This document shows, piece by piece, positions 12,720 to 24,370 of a stretch of DNA of 64,000 bases (its first letter is position 1; each line of letters opens with the position of its first letter). The DNA lies in contig NC_064838.1 in NCBI RefSeq assembly GCF_024166365.1, forward strand, positions 75,098,001-75,162,000, read 5' to 3'. The stretch is from Elephas maximus indicus (Eukaryota; Chordata; Mammalia; Proboscidea; Elephantidae). The notes under the pieces are model-generated. The model was not told the DNA's origin, made no database searches, and saw nothing but the letters and a program-made list of their open reading frames with translations. The position numbers and the translations under genes were made by a program.

Positions 12720-13111
12720 TATTATGAACTGAATTGTGTTCCCCCAAAAGTATATAAGTCCTGGTCTCTATGTCTGTGGTTGTAATCTCATATAGGAATG
12801 GATTGTTTTGTTATGCTAATTAGGCAAGATTAGTGTAGGCTGCAGAGACATAAAAGAGATTAAACAATCAAGCTAGAGAAGCAGAGATGGGGGAAGGGAG
12901 ATGCCTAGCCACATGAAGATTGCCCAGGAACATCAGCTCAGAAGAGACAAGGACCTTCCTCCAGAGCTGACAGAGAAAGAAAGCTTTTCCCTAGAGCCAG
13001 CACCCTGAATTCAGACTTTTAGCCTCCTAAAACGTGAGGCTATAAATTTCTGTTTGTTCAAGCTGCCCACCTGTGGTATTTCTGTTATGGCAGCTCTAGG
13101 TAACTAAGACA
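12720..13111 (+). mobile_element. MaLR-like 5' LTR
   Basis: About 392 bp matching the general MLT1/MaLR LTR pattern: start ATGAACTGAATTGTGTTCCC, and an end region with TATGGCAGCTCTAGGTAACT and AAGACA. It is clearly homologous to 14776-15157. It begins TA where the 3' copy begins TG. Pentamers CATCC (12715-12719) and CACCC (15158-15162) flank the whole element, consistent with a 5 bp ERVL-type target duplication with one substitution. Confidence 0.8.
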
Positions 13112-14775
13112 GAATTTGGTATTAGGAGTGGGATATTTGGTAAGTGAAGTGCGGGTGTTGCTGTAACAATACCTACAATGAGGAAGTGGCTTTGGAATTG
13201 TGTAATGGATGGAGGCTGGAGGAGCTTTAGGGTGCCTAATAGTAAAAACCTATATGGCCTTTAAGAGACTGTCGGTAGAATTATGGACCTCAAAAGAAAT
13301 TCAGGTGAGGGCTCAGGAGGAAGTGAGGAGGACTATAGAGAAAGCTTCTATCATCTTAGAGAATACATATGGCTCCAGCAAAAGAACGTGGCTAGAAATG
13401 TGAGCATTAGATGTGCTTCCGGTGAGACCTTAATAGAAAATGATGAACATGTGGTTGGACAGTGGATGAAGGGTGATATTTTTATGCAGTGGCAAAGAAC
13501 TTGTCTGAATTATGTCCAATTGTTTGGTGGAAGGTAGAACTTGCAAGTAACGAACTTGGATATCTGGATGACGATATTTCTAAGCAAGCCATATCGTTTC
13601 TTCTTGCTGCTTATAGTAAAATGAAAGAGGAAAGAGATGGACTTAAAAATGGAATGTACAGAATGAAAACAAAACTTAAAGATTTGGAAAATTCTGTTGT
13701 ACAAACTAAGGAATATGTCCTAGAATGTTTGTGAAGCACGTGGCTATGCAATGTTTTTAAAGAGATTAGGTCTGTTACTGATAAATTTAACCAACTACCA
13801 CAGCAGAAAACACATCATCTTAGGCTGAAGGGGACAAACAAAGAACAAGAGGAAAGAACATCACCTGTCACTTGGAATTCTATGGGCAGGAAACAGGCTA
13901 ATGTAGCCAAAATTGTTGTCCTCCAAGAAAAGAAAAGGACTATCCCTAGAGCAGCTCAGAGATCTGCAACACTGTTAGAAAGAGTACAAGAACCAGAGCC
14001 TTCTTAGTTTCAAGGGGTGGACCAAGGTCTCCTGGGTCTCAAAGGGTGGGGCCACAACCTCTTAGATTTCAAAAATCCAGATCTTTGCTAACTCAGTTCC
14101 ACTGTGTGGGGCTGCCATTAAGTTGTACCATTGGGTTGGGGCCACTGTCCAAAGCTTAGGGGATGGGATTGCCATGCTGAAGGGGTAGAAGGATGGGGCC
14201 TGCCAGAGTCAAGGGAGTGGGGGTCACTATTCAGATGGACTGGGAAAACAGAGCTGCCGAAAGCCAAGGGAGCAGAGTTGCCATCCCAGTTGGCCTGGAA
14301 GGAAGAGTTGAAACCCAGGTCCTAGGGTCCTCCACCCAGAATACAGAGGGTGTTGCCAACACGTAGAGTCTGAAGGTCGGGACCATTACCCAGGTGGTCT
14401 CAGAATGCAGAGGATTATTTTAAAGGTTTGAGAGCTAATTTAATTAATTTTGCTGGGATTTGGACTTGCTTGGTGCCCTTTATCCTTTTTTCCCCTTCAA
14501 TTTATCCCAGATTAATGGAAATGTATAACTTCTGTCTTTCCGATACCGTATTTTGGAAGCAGATAACCAGTATTCTAGATTTCACAGGTTTGCAGATGAA
14601 GATGGTTTTGCCCCAGAACGGAATATACGTAACATCTCACACCTATGTGATTTAGATGGTTCAGAAGATGAGATTTTGAACATGGAGGAGTTTTGAAACT
14701 TCTGGCATGATGTGATGGAGTGAATTTGTTTTGCATGTGGCAAGGACATGAAGTTTTGGAGGTCAAAGGGTGGAA
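13112..14775 (+). mobile_element. MaLR-like internal region, non-coding
   Basis: The sequence between two homologous LTRs starts GAATTTGGTATTAGGAGTGG and GTGGCTTTGGAATTGTGTAA, which resembles the start of MaLR internal regions. No gag, protease or RT motifs are visible. Short frames (13209-13403, 13283-13537, 13489-13734) show no retroviral domain. This fits MaLR elements, which are non-autonomous. It is an old, inactive copy. Confidence 0.7.
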
Positions 14776-15157
14776 TGTTATGAATTGAATAGTGTACCCC
14801 AAAAATATGTTTTGTTGTTGTTGTTATAATTACATTTGGGAATGGGTTGTTTTTATTATGCTAAAGATACAGGATTAGTGTAGCGTGTGTCTTGAGTCAA
14901 TTTCTTTAGAGATACAAAAAAGATTAAACAAGAAACAAGAGAAGTAGAGACGGGGGAAAGGAAATGCAAAGTCACATGAATATTGCCCAAGAGCAGAAGC
15001 TCAGTAGAGACAAAATTCTCCTCCAGAGCTCACAGAGAGAAAAAGCCTTCGCCTAGAGCCAGCACCCTAGCTTCCTAAAATGTGAGGAAATAATTTTCTG
15101 TTTGTTAAAGACACACTTGTGGAATTTCTGTTATAGCTGCACGAGATAACTAAGACA
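14776..15157 (+). mobile_element. MaLR-like 3' LTR
   Basis: About 382 bp, beginning TGTTATGAATTGAATAGTGT and ending GATAACTAAGACA. It shares with the 5' LTR the blocks GATTAAACAA, GTCACATGAATATTGCCCA, CTCCAGAGCTCACAGAGA and AGAGCCAGCACCCT. The two LTRs differ at many positions, so the insertion is old. The older L1 resumes directly after the CACCC pentamer. Confidence 0.8.
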
Positions 15158-16147
15158 CACCCAAAATACCTAGGAATAAATCTAAGTAGGGGGATAAAAG
15201 GATTATACAAGGAAAAGTATAAAACACTACTGCAAGAAACCAAAGAGAATTACATAAAAGGAAAAACATCCCATGCTTATGGACTGGAAGACTTAACATA
15301 GTGAAAATGTCAGTAGTACCCAAAGTGATCTATAGATATAATGCAATCCTTATCCAAATTCCAACATTTTGTAATGAGACGAAAATAACTAATCTTCAAC
15401 TTTGTATGTAAAGGAAAGGTGTGCTGAATAGTGAAAGCAACACTGAATAAGAAAAACAAAATAGGAGGCCTCACACTTCCCAATCTCAAAACTTACTATA
15501 CAGCCACAGTAATCAAACAACCTGGTGCTGGCTCAGTGACAGACACATAGATCAATGAAATGGAGTTGAGAACCAAGACGTGAATCTATCCATCTACAGG
15601 CAGTTGAGCTTCAACAAAGAGTCAAAGCCCGCTCAATAGGGAAGAAACAGCCTCTTTAACAAATGGCATTGGGAAAACTCATCAGCCATGTGTACAAAAA
15701 TGAAACAGAATCCATACCTCACACCATGCATAAAAACTAACTAAAAATGGATCAAAGACTAAATGTTAAAGGTAAAATTATAAGGCTTGTAGGGAATAAT
15801 TTAGGAACAAAACTAGGGGAGTTAATTTTTAGCATAAATAACCTATCAAACACAACTAAAAATGCATGAACAGAAGATAATTTAGATAACAGAGACATCC
15901 TAAAAATTAAGTACTTATGCTCATCAAAAGTCTTTACAAAAAAATTAAAAAGAGAACCTACAGACTGGAAAAAATTCTTTGGCAATGACATATCTGACAA
16001 GGGCATAATCTTTAAAATATACAGAAAACTTCAATAATTCAACAACAAAAAGATAAGCAATCCAATCAAATAATGGACAAAGGACATGATCATGGACATT
16101 CAGATGGCCAACAAATACATGAAAAGTTGGTTACATCATTAGCCATT

Positions 16148-16252
16148 GTGGTGTTGTTGTTAGATGCTGTTGAGTCAGTTCCAACTCATACCAACGCTAT
16201 GTATAACAGAACAAAACACTGCGTGGTCCTCCACCATCCTCATGTTGATATC
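16148..16252 (-). mobile_element. Short RTE 3' end inserted in old L1
   Basis: GTTGTTGTTAGATGCTGTTG followed by AGTCAGTTCCAACTCATACC and ACAGAACAAAACACTGCGTG is the reverse complement of the last roughly 105 bp of the local RTE family. AGCCATT at 16141-16147 and 16253-16259 flanks it as a target duplication within L1 sequence. Confidence 0.75.
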
Positions 16253-16863
16253 AGCCATTATAGAGATAGGAATCAAAACTACAGTGAGATACCTGATATC
16301 TCTGCAAAAATGGTAATGATGAGAAAGACAGAAAACAACAAATTCTGGTGAGGTTGGGGAGATTAGACCTCTTATACATTGCTGTTGGGACTGTAAATGG
16401 TACAACCACTATGGAAAACATTATTGTGCTTCCTCAAAAAGTTAGAAATAGAAATACCTTATAATTCAGCAACTCCACTCCTGGGTATATATCCAAGACA
16501 TATAACGGCAGTGACAGAAATAGACATATGCACATCAGTGTTCATTGCAGCATTATGTACAATAGCAAAAAGATGGAAACAACCTAAGAGCCCATCAACA
16601 GAAGCATGGATAAACAAATTGTTGTACGTATGCACAATGGAATACTACCTACACAACCATAAGAATAATGCATCGGCAAAATGTCTCATAGGTGAATCTA
16701 GAGGACATTAAGCTGAGTGAAATAACTCAATCACAAAAGGACAAATATTGTATGATCCCACTATTATAAAAAGTCAAGAATAGATATACACACCAAAAGA
16801 AACATTCTTTGACGGTTACCAGGGATGGGAGGCGGAAGGATAGGGAATCACTTTCTAGATAGT

Positions 16864-17025
16864 CCAAACCAAATCCATTGCCATCAAGTCGATTCTGATT
16901 CATAGTGACCCTATAAGACAGAGCAGAACTACTCCATATGGTTTCCAAGGAGCAGCTGGTGGATTCAAAATGCTGATATCTTGGTTAGCACCTGAGCTCT
17001 TAACCACTGTACTACTGGGGCTCCT
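16864..17025 (-). mobile_element. AfroSINE
   Basis: Reverse-oriented AfroSINE: CCAAACCAAATCCATTGCCA, then AGTCGATTCTGATTCATAGT, ending ACTACTGGGGCTCC. A perfect 12 bp target duplication, TTTCTAGATAGT, flanks it at 16852-16863 and 17026-17037. It interrupts the older L1 3' region. Confidence 0.92.
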
Positions 17026-17228
17026 TTTCTAGATAGTAGACATTTGTTATTTTTGTGGATGGGAAAGGCAATACCAATATGGTTGCAGTCTGCACAACCT
17101 GATGAAGGTAAATGAAGATACTGAGAAATACATAAGAAAAAGGGAAAACCTCGGTAAATGCTTATAACAGATAAAATTTTTGCAACAACACTGATAACAA
17201 CTAAAAAAATATGTGAGTGGTTACATAG

Positions 17229-17736
17229 TGTCTTCATCATCTAATGCTGCAATAACAGGAATACCACAAGTGGATGGGTTTAACAAAGAGAAATGTATTC
17301 TCTCACAGTCAGGTAGGCTACAAGTCCAAATTCAGGGCATCGGCTCCAGGGGAAGCCTTTCTATCCCTGTCAGCTCTGGAGGAAGGTCCTTGTCATCAGT
17401 CTTTTCTTGGTCTGGAGCATCTCAGTGCAGGAACCTCAGGTCCAAAAGATGTGCTGTGTTCCCAGTACTGTTTTCTTGGTGGTATGAAGTCCCCCTGTCT
17501 CTCTGCTCACTTCTTTCTTTTATATCTCAAAAGAGATTGGCTTAAAACACTATCTAATCTTATAGACCTAATCAATATAACTCCTGTTAATCCATCTGAT
17601 TACTTCATAGTGATGGGATTTACAACACATAGGGAAATCACATCAGATGATAAAGTGGTAGACAATCATACAAGGGAATCATGACATAGCCAAGTTGACA
17701 GATATTTTGGGGGGGGACATAATTCAATTCATGACA
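17229..17736 (-). mobile_element. MaLR-like solo LTR
   Basis: The reverse complement starts TGTCATGAATTGAATTATGT and ends near GATGATGAAGACA. It shares the 3' pattern of the MaLR LTRs at 12720-15157, including a CTCCAGAGCTGACAGGGATA block, a GTGAGAGAATACATTTCTCT block, then TTGTGGTATTCCTGTTATTG. A GAGATATAAAAGAAAGAAGT box could be its promoter. Flanking pentamers do not match well, so the exact ends are tentative. Plus-strand frames 17213-17545 and 17274-17684 across it are incidental. Confidence 0.65.
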
Positions 17737-17904
17737 GGTAGGTATGTATGCATATATGTATATAGGAAGGCATATGTGGATGTATGCACATGCGTGTATA
17801 GGTGTGTCTGCAGGCCTGTGTATATACATGTTTGTGTGTGCTGCATACATATCCATATACATAATAAAGCACAAGGGAGCACAATTACCGAGACTTCTTA
17901 GACA
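17737..17904. repeat. Degenerate GTAT/TGTA microsatellite-like tract
   Basis: A run of imperfect GTATGTATGCATATATGTAT and TGTGT units. Open frames across it code only Tyr/Ile/Cys-rich low complexity. Confidence 0.7.
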
Positions 17905-18885
17905 TATCCTAAAAACTCTCAGGATTAGTTTACTTGGTTAAAAAGCTTAGGATGATAGTCTCCTGAGATAACTTAGTCAATTGGCATAACATAGCTCATA
18001 AAGTTAATGTTCTACACTCTAGTTTGGTAAGTACAGTCTGGGGCTTAAAAGCTTGGAAGTGCCCATCTAAGATACAACTCTACTTATCTGGAACAAAAGA
18101 GATGAAGGAAACCAAAGACTCAAAGATGAAACCAGTCCACAGGACTAATAACCCACATGAACCACCAAAAACCAACCAAACCCAGTGCCGTCGAGTCGAT
18201 TTCGACTCACAGCGACCCCATAGGGCAGAGTAGAACTGTCCCATAGAGTTTCCAAGGAGCACCTTGGGGATTCGAACTGCCAACCCTTTGGTTCACAGCT
18301 GTAGCGCTTAACCACTACGCCACCAGGATTTCCACATGAACCACAGTCTCTTCTAACCTGAGACCAGAAGAACTAGATGGGCCCAGCTCTGACTACTGAC
18401 CATTCTGACCCAGGACACAATAGAAGGTCCCAGATAGAATGGGAGAAAAAGGTAGAACAAAACTCAAATTTCTGAAAAAAAAAAAAGTCACACCTACTGA
18501 ATGAATAGAAACTAGAGGAACCCCTGAGACCATCATCCAAGATATCCGGCACCAAAACCACTCTTGGAGCTCACCTTTCAGCCAAATAATAGATTGGCTT
18601 ATAAATAAACAATATCAACCATGAGTAACGTGTCCCTTAAACAATCAACTATATGAGACAAAATGGTCAACATTTACCCAAAAGCAAAGATGAAAAGTCA
18701 AGGAGAGGAAAGGAAACTAGATCAACGGAAACAGAACACACAGAATGGAAATAATGAGAATGCTGACAAGTTGTGAGAATTGTAACCAATGTCATGGAAT
18801 GATCTGTATAAAAGCTGTTAAATCATAACCTAGTTTGCTGTGTAAACTTTCAACTAAAAAACAAGATACTAACAACAAAAAAAAC
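17905..18885 (+). mobile_element. L1 3' UTR fragment (5'-truncated L1)
   Basis: It is colinear with the 3' UTR of the plus-strand L1 (about 9890-10640): AGTCAATTGGCATAACATAG, GCCCATCTAAGATACAACTC, GAGACCAGAAGAACTAGATG, AGGAACCCCTGAGACCATCA. It ends in AACTTTCAACTAAAAAACAA and an A-rich stretch. It is split by the AfroSINE at 18166-18331. It contains no ORF2 coding. Confidence 0.75.
18166..18331 (-). mobile_element. AfroSINE, well preserved
   Basis: Reverse AfroSINE: CAAACCCAGTGCCGTCGAGT, GACTCACAGCGACCCCATAG, ending CCACTACGCCACCAGGATT. It keeps CpG sites and a perfect 13 bp target duplication CCACATGAACCAC (18153-18165 and 18332-18344), so it is comparatively young. It lies in an L1 3' UTR. 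Confidence 0.95.
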
Positions 18886-19492
18886 TCAAAATATTAATGA
18901 GACCACTCTCCTTTTTATGTAATAATACAGTAAAATTTGTAAAAACTGGAACCTGTGTAAGGCAGAAATCTGTCAGAAAAAGGAAACTCAAATATTTTCC
19001 ACCATGAGGTGAGCAAGAAGGTGAAGCACTCTGGACAGCAGCTGGGGTGCTGGAGTACTCTGGACAGCAGCTGGGGTAAATTCAGAATCAAGAGAGAGGA
19101 GGATCAGGGAATCCCCAGAAGCTGGGAGAACCTACCTGCTAACAGCCAGAGCACTGGCTCATGGCAGCCATTTTGGGACAGGTCAAGGCAACACCCCAAT
19201 CAGGGAACACAGAACAGGAGCTAATCCGAGGAAGGTGTAGCCTAATTTTTTTAAGACAACACTAATTGGCATGGGAGTTTGAAGTACATGCTATTGGAAG
19301 TGAGTGAAGGGAAACCATCGTGCCATGAGAGAATGCTGTTGAATCTTGCTGAGACCCGAGAAAGATGGGCACTAGGAAAGGAAGGACCTGCAAGGGCGTC
19401 AAAGCAAGGGGAATACTTCAGACCAATGTGCAACACAGGGGGAAACAGCTGGCTCCCTGCACACAGTGGGAAACTTTGGGAGAGCCAGAATG
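18886..19492. other. Unrecognised stretch with a 29 bp tandem duplication
   Basis: No gene is recognised. A 21 bp word beginning ACTCTGGACAGCAGCTGGGG recurs at 19028-19048 and 19057-19077 (period 29). Short frames here have no recognisable product. Confidence 0.5.
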
Positions 19493-19764
19493 TTTCTTGG
19501 AAGCAAAGATGGCGAGCAAGATTTCATCTTACATACTTTGGACATGTTATCAGGAGGAATCAGTGCCTGGAGAAGGACCTTAAGTAGAGGGCCATCAAAA
19601 AAGAGGAAGACCCTTAATGAGTTGAATTGACACAGAGGCTGCAACAATGGGCTCAAACACAATTATTGTGAGGATGGTGCAGGACAGGGCAGTGTTTCCC
19701 TCTGTTCTGCAGGGAGTCTCTATGAGTTGGAACCTACTAGAAGGCACCTCACAACAACAACAAT
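19493..19764 (+). mobile_element. RTE 3' end fragment
   Basis: Last about 270 bp of the local RTE family: ATCTTACATACTTTGGACAT, GTTATCAGGAGGAATCAGTG, GAGGAAGACCCTTAATGAG, then GTGAGGATGGTGCAGGACAG and the CACCTCACAACAACAACA tail. Heavily 5'-truncated. Confidence 0.85.
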
Positions 19765-20233
19765 GGTTAACGATTGTGAATATCTTTTCATATGTTTCTT
19801 GACTGCTTGGATGCCCTCTTTGGTGAATGTCCTGTTCATGTCCTTTGCCCATTTTTGTGATTGGGCTGTTTGTCTTTTGTAGTTGAGTTGTTGCAGGTTT
19901 CTATAGAATTTAGAGATCAGATCCTTATTGGATAAGTCACTTCCAAAGAATTTTTCCCAGTCTGTAGATTATTCTTTTAATAAAGTATTTTCATGAGCAT
20001 AAGTTTTTAATTTTTGGGAGGTCCCAATTTTCTATTTTGTCTTCTATCTGTGCATGTGTTATGTTTGTTATCCTATTTTTACAAAAGATTAGGTCCCATA
20101 GTTTTCTTCCCGGGATTTTATAGTTTTAGGTTTAATATTTAGGTCTTTGATTCATTTTGAGTTAATTTTTGTGTATGGTGTGAAGTATGGGTCCTGTTTA
20201 ATTTTTCTACAGGTGAGTATCCAGTTTTGCTAG
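19765..20233 (-). mobile_element. Older L1 ORF2 fragment
   Basis: Read on the minus strand this is L1 ORF2 C-terminal sequence of a diverged type: a DWEKFFG-like region at about 19940-19965 and an AKDMNRTFTKE-like region near 19830. It abuts the 3' end of the minus-strand long L1 at about 20234 in the same orientation. Confidence 0.75.
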
Positions 20234-20539
20234 CAGAATGTTTTCATAATAGAATTATTTTGCCAGTTGACTTCGAAGTCCCCTTAAGCCATAGTCCCCA
20301 AACCCCTGCCCTTGCTCTGTTGACCTTTGAAGCATTCAGTTTATCCTGGAATCTTCTTTGCTTTTGGTCCGGTCCAGTTGAGCTGACCTTCCATGTATTG
20401 AGTATTGTCCTTCCCTTCACATAAAGTAGTTCCTATCTACTAACTAATCAGTAAATAATCCTCTCCCACCCTCCCTCCCTCCCCCCTTCGTAACCACAAA
20501 AGTATGTGCTCTACTCAGTTTATACTGTTTCTAAAGATC

Positions 20540-23500
20540 CTATAATAGTGGTCTTATACAATATTTGTCCTTTTGCCTCTGACTAATTTCACTCAGCATA
20601 ATGCCTTCCAGGTTCCTCCATGTTACGAAATGTTTCACAGATTCCTCACTGTTCTTTATGGATGCGTAGTATTCCATTGTGTGAATATACCACAATTTAT
20701 TATCCATTCATCCGTTGATGGACATGTTGGTTGCTTCCAGCTTTTTGCTATTGTAAACAGAGCTGCAATAAACATGGGTGTGCATATATCTGTTCGTGTA
20801 AAGGCTCTTATTTCTCTAAGGTATATTCCGAGGAGTGGGATTTCTGGGTTGTATGGTAGTTCTATCTGTAACTTTTTAAGAAAACGCCAGATAGATTTCC
20901 AAAGTGTTTGTACTATCTTACATTCCCACCAGCAGTGTATAAGAGTTCCAATCTCTCCACAGCCTCTCCAACATTTATTATTTTGTGTTTTTTGGATTAA
21001 TGCCAACCTTGTTGGAGTGAGATGGAATCTCATCGTAGTTTTAATTTGCATTTCTCTAATGGCTAATGATCGAGAGCATTTTCTCATGTATCTGTTAGCT
21101 GCCTGAATATCTTCTTTAGTGAAGTGCGTGTTCATATCCTTTGCCCAATTTTTAATTGGGTTGTTTGTCTTTTTGTGGTTGAGTTTTACCAGAATCATGT
21201 AGATTTTAGAGATCAGGCGCTGGTCGGAGATGTCATAGCTGAAAATTCTTTCCTAATCTGTAGGTGGTCTTTTTACTCTTTTGGTGAAGTCTTTAGATAA
21301 GCATAGGTGTTTGATTTTTAGGAGCTCCCAGTTATCTGGTTTTTCTTCATCATTGTTGGTAATGTTTTGTATTCTGTTTATGCCCTGTATTAGGGCTTCT
21401 AACGTTGTCCCTATTTTTTCTTCCATGATCTTTATCATTTTAGTCTTTCTGTTTAGGTCTTTGATCCACTTGGAGTTAGTTTTTGTGTATGGTGTGAGGT
21501 ATGGGTCCTGTTTCATTGTTTTGCAAATGGATATCCAGTTATGCCAGCACCATTTGTTGAAAAGATTGTCTTTCCCCCAATTAACTGACACTGGACCTTT
21601 GTCAAATATCAGCTGCTCATACGTGGATGGATTTCTATCTGGGTTCTCAATTCTGTTCCATTGGTCTATGTGCCTGTTGTTGTACCAGTACTAGGCTGTT
21701 TTGACTACTGTGGCTGTATAATAGGTTCTAAGATCAGGTAGAGTGAGGCCTCCCACTTTCTTCTTCTTTTTCAGTAAGGCTTCACTTATCCGGGGCTTCT
21801 TCCCCTTCCATATGAAGTTGGTGATTTGTTTCTCCACCACATTAAAAAATGACATTGGAATTTGGATCGGAAGTGCATTGTATGTATAGATGGCTTTTGG
21901 TAGAATAGACATTTTTACTATAAGTCTTCCTATCCATGAGCAAGGTATGTTTTTCCACTTAAGTAGGTCCTTTTTAGTTTCTTGCACTTAAGTAGGTCCT
22001 TTTCAGTTTCTTGCACTTTAAAGAAAACTTTGTAGTTTTCTTTGTATAGGTCTTTTACATCTTTGGTAAGATTTATTCCTAAGTATTTTTTCTTCTTGGG
22101 GGCTACTGTGAATGGTATTGATTTGGTGATTTCCTCTTTGATGTTCTTTTTGTTGATGTAGAGGAATCCAAGTGATTTTTGTGTGTTTATCTTATAGCCT
22201 GAGACCCTGTCGAACTCTTCTATTAGTTTCAGTAGTTTTCTGGAGGATTCCTTAGGGTTTTCTGTGTATAAGATCATGTCATTTGCAAATAGAAATAATT
22301 TGACTTCTTCCTTGCCAATGTGGATGCTCTTTATTTCTTTGTCTAGCCTAATTGCTCTGGCTAGGACCTCTAGCACAATGTTGAATAAGAGCGGTGATAA
22401 AGGGCATCCTTGTCCGGTTCCTGTTCTCAACGGAAATGCTTTCAGGCTCTCTCCATTTAGAGTGATGTTGGCTGTTGGCTTTGTATGGATGCCCTTTATT
22501 ATGATGAGGAATTTTCCTTCAGTTCCTATTTTTGGTGAGAGTTTTTATCATGAATGGGTGTTGGACTTTGTCAAATGCCTTTTCTGCTTCAATTGATAAG
22601 ATCATGTGGTTTTTGTCTTTTATTTATATGGTGGATTACATTAATGGTGCTTTTAATGTTAAGCCAACCTTGCACACCTGGTATAAATCCCACTTGGTCG
22701 TGGTGGATTATTTTTTTGATATGTTGTTGAATTCTATTGGCTAGAATTTTGTTGAGAATTTTTGCATCTATGTTCATGAGGGATATAGGTCTATAATTTT
22801 CTTTTTTTGTGATGTCTTTACCTGGTTTTGGTATCAGGGATATCGTGGCTTCATAGAATGAGTTAGGTAGTATTCCATCCTTTTCTATGCTTTGAAATAC
22901 CTTTAGTAGTAGTGGTGTTAACTCTTCTCTGAAAGTTTGGTAGTACTCTGCAGTGAAGCCATCCAGGCCTGGGTTTTTTTGATTACCTTTTCAATCTCTT
23001 TTTTTTTTTAATGGGTCTATTTATTTGTTCTACTTCTGATTGTGTTGGTTTAGGTAGGTAGTGTTTTTCTAGGAATTCATCCATTTCTTCTAGGTTTTCA
23101 AATTTGTTAGAATACAAATTTTCATAATAATCTGATATGATTCTTTTAATATCAGTTGGGTCTGTTGTGATATGGCCCATCTTGTTTCTTATTCAGGTTA
23201 TTTGTTTCCTTTCCTGCATTTCTTTAGTCAGTCTGGCCAATGGTTTATCAATTTTGTTAATTTTTTCAAAGAACCAGCTGTTGGCTTTGTTAATTCTTTC
23301 AATTGTTTTTCTGTTCTCTAGTTCATTTAGTTCAGCTCTAATTTTTATTATTTGTTTTCTTCTGGTGCCTGATGGATTCTTTTGTTGCTCACTTTCTATT
23401 TGTTCAAGTTGTAGGGACAGTTTTCTGATTTGGGGTCTTTCTTCTTTATGTATGTGTGCATTTGTCGGTATCAATTGACTTCTGAGCACTGCTTTTGCTG

Positions 23501-24370
23501 TGTCCCAGAGGTTTTGATAGGAAGTGTTTTCATTCTTGTCTCATTCTATGAATTTCTTTATTCCCTCCTTAATGTCTTCTATAACCCACTCTTTTGTTAG
23601 CAGGGTATTGTTCAGTTTCCAAGTATTTGATTTCTTTTCCCTGATTTTTTTGTTTTGATTTCCACTTTTATGGCCTTGTGGTCTGAGAAGATGCTTTGTA
23701 ATATTTTGATGTTTTGGATTCTGCAAAGGTTTGTTTTATGACCTAATATGTGATGTATTCCATAGAATGTTCCATGTGCAAAAAAAAAAAAAAAAGTATA
23801 GCTTGCAGCAGTTGGGTGGAGTGTTCTGTATAAATCTATGACGTCAAGTTGGTTGATTGTAGCAATTAGATCTTCCGTGTCTCTATTGAGCTTCTTACTG
23901 GAAGTCCTATCCTTCTCCGAAAGTGGTGTGTTAAAGTCTCCTACTATAATTGTAGAGGTGTCTATCTCACTTTTCAGTTCTGTTAAAATTTGTTTTATGT
24001 GTCTTGGAGCCCTGTCATTGGGTGCATAAATATTTAATATGGTTATACCTTCCTGGTCAATTGTCCCTTTAATCCTTATGTAGTGTCCTTCTTTATCCTT
24101 TGTGGTGGATTTAACTTTAAAGTCTATTTTGTCAGAAATTAATATTGCTGCTCCTGTTCTTTTTTGCTCGTTGTTTGCCTAATATATTTTTTTCCATCCT
24201 TTGAGTTTTAGTTTGTTTGTGTCTCTAAGTCTAAGGTGTGTCTCTTGTAGGCAGCATATAGACGGATCTTGTTTCTGTATCCAATCTGAGACTCTCTGTC
24301 TCTTTATTGGTGCATTTAGTCCATTTACATTCAGCATAACTATAGATAAGTAAGTGTTTAGTGCTGTTAT
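20540..24370 (-). pseudogene. L1 ORF2 (endonuclease-RT), disrupted
   Basis: It is read on the minus strand from 24370, where the ATG of the sister copy is ATA, to a TAG at 20540-20542. Endonuclease coding is readable at about 23840-24150 (IVGDFNTP and related motifs), with a FIRM ORF1-to-ORF2 spacer as in the other copy. The RT region is readable at 22780-22590 ([26 protein letters not shown]) and 22430-21930. The catalytic motif reads FAND (codons 22278-22289) instead of FADD; the plus-strand copy keeps FADD. A 29 bp tandem duplication (21957-21985 and 21986-22014) shifts the frame between RT and the C-terminal part. The C-terminal frames 21987-21691, 21591-21253 and 21198-20656 are ORF2 pieces. 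It cannot encode active enzyme. Confidence 0.87.

Larger units (their letters stand above)
12600..17210 (+). mobile_element. Older L1 fragment (ORF2 C-terminal half and 3' UTR), interrupted
   Basis: L1 ORF2-derived sequence runs 12600-12719 (TACAAGATCAACACAAAAAA, GTTGGATTCCTCTACAC) and resumes at 15158 (CCAAAATACCTAGGAATAAA), continuing to an L1 3' region near 17210. It is much more decayed than the two long L1s. Three insertions split it: an LTR element (12720-15157), a short RTE tail (16148-16252) and an AfroSINE (16864-17025). An LTR at 17229 abuts its end. The split ends join well, which confirms one original element. Confidence 0.8.

Noticed and set aside
13209-13734. Short frames inside the LTR element
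   Set aside because: No gag or pol motif; MaLR-type elements are non-coding.
17695-17941. Tyr/Cys-rich frames
   Set aside because: Translation of a degenerate GTAT microsatellite.
19279-19587. 102-codon plus-strand frame
   Set aside because: It runs from unrecognised sequence into an RTE 3' end; its last residues are RTE-derived.
20573-21106. 177-codon plus-strand frame
   Set aside because: Antisense of the L1 ORF2 C-terminal region; the real coding trace is on the minus strand (21198-20656).
21281-21694. 137-codon plus-strand frame
   Set aside because: It is antisense to L1 ORF2. Its Phe/Leu/Ser-rich composition is the usual mirror of A-rich L1 coding.
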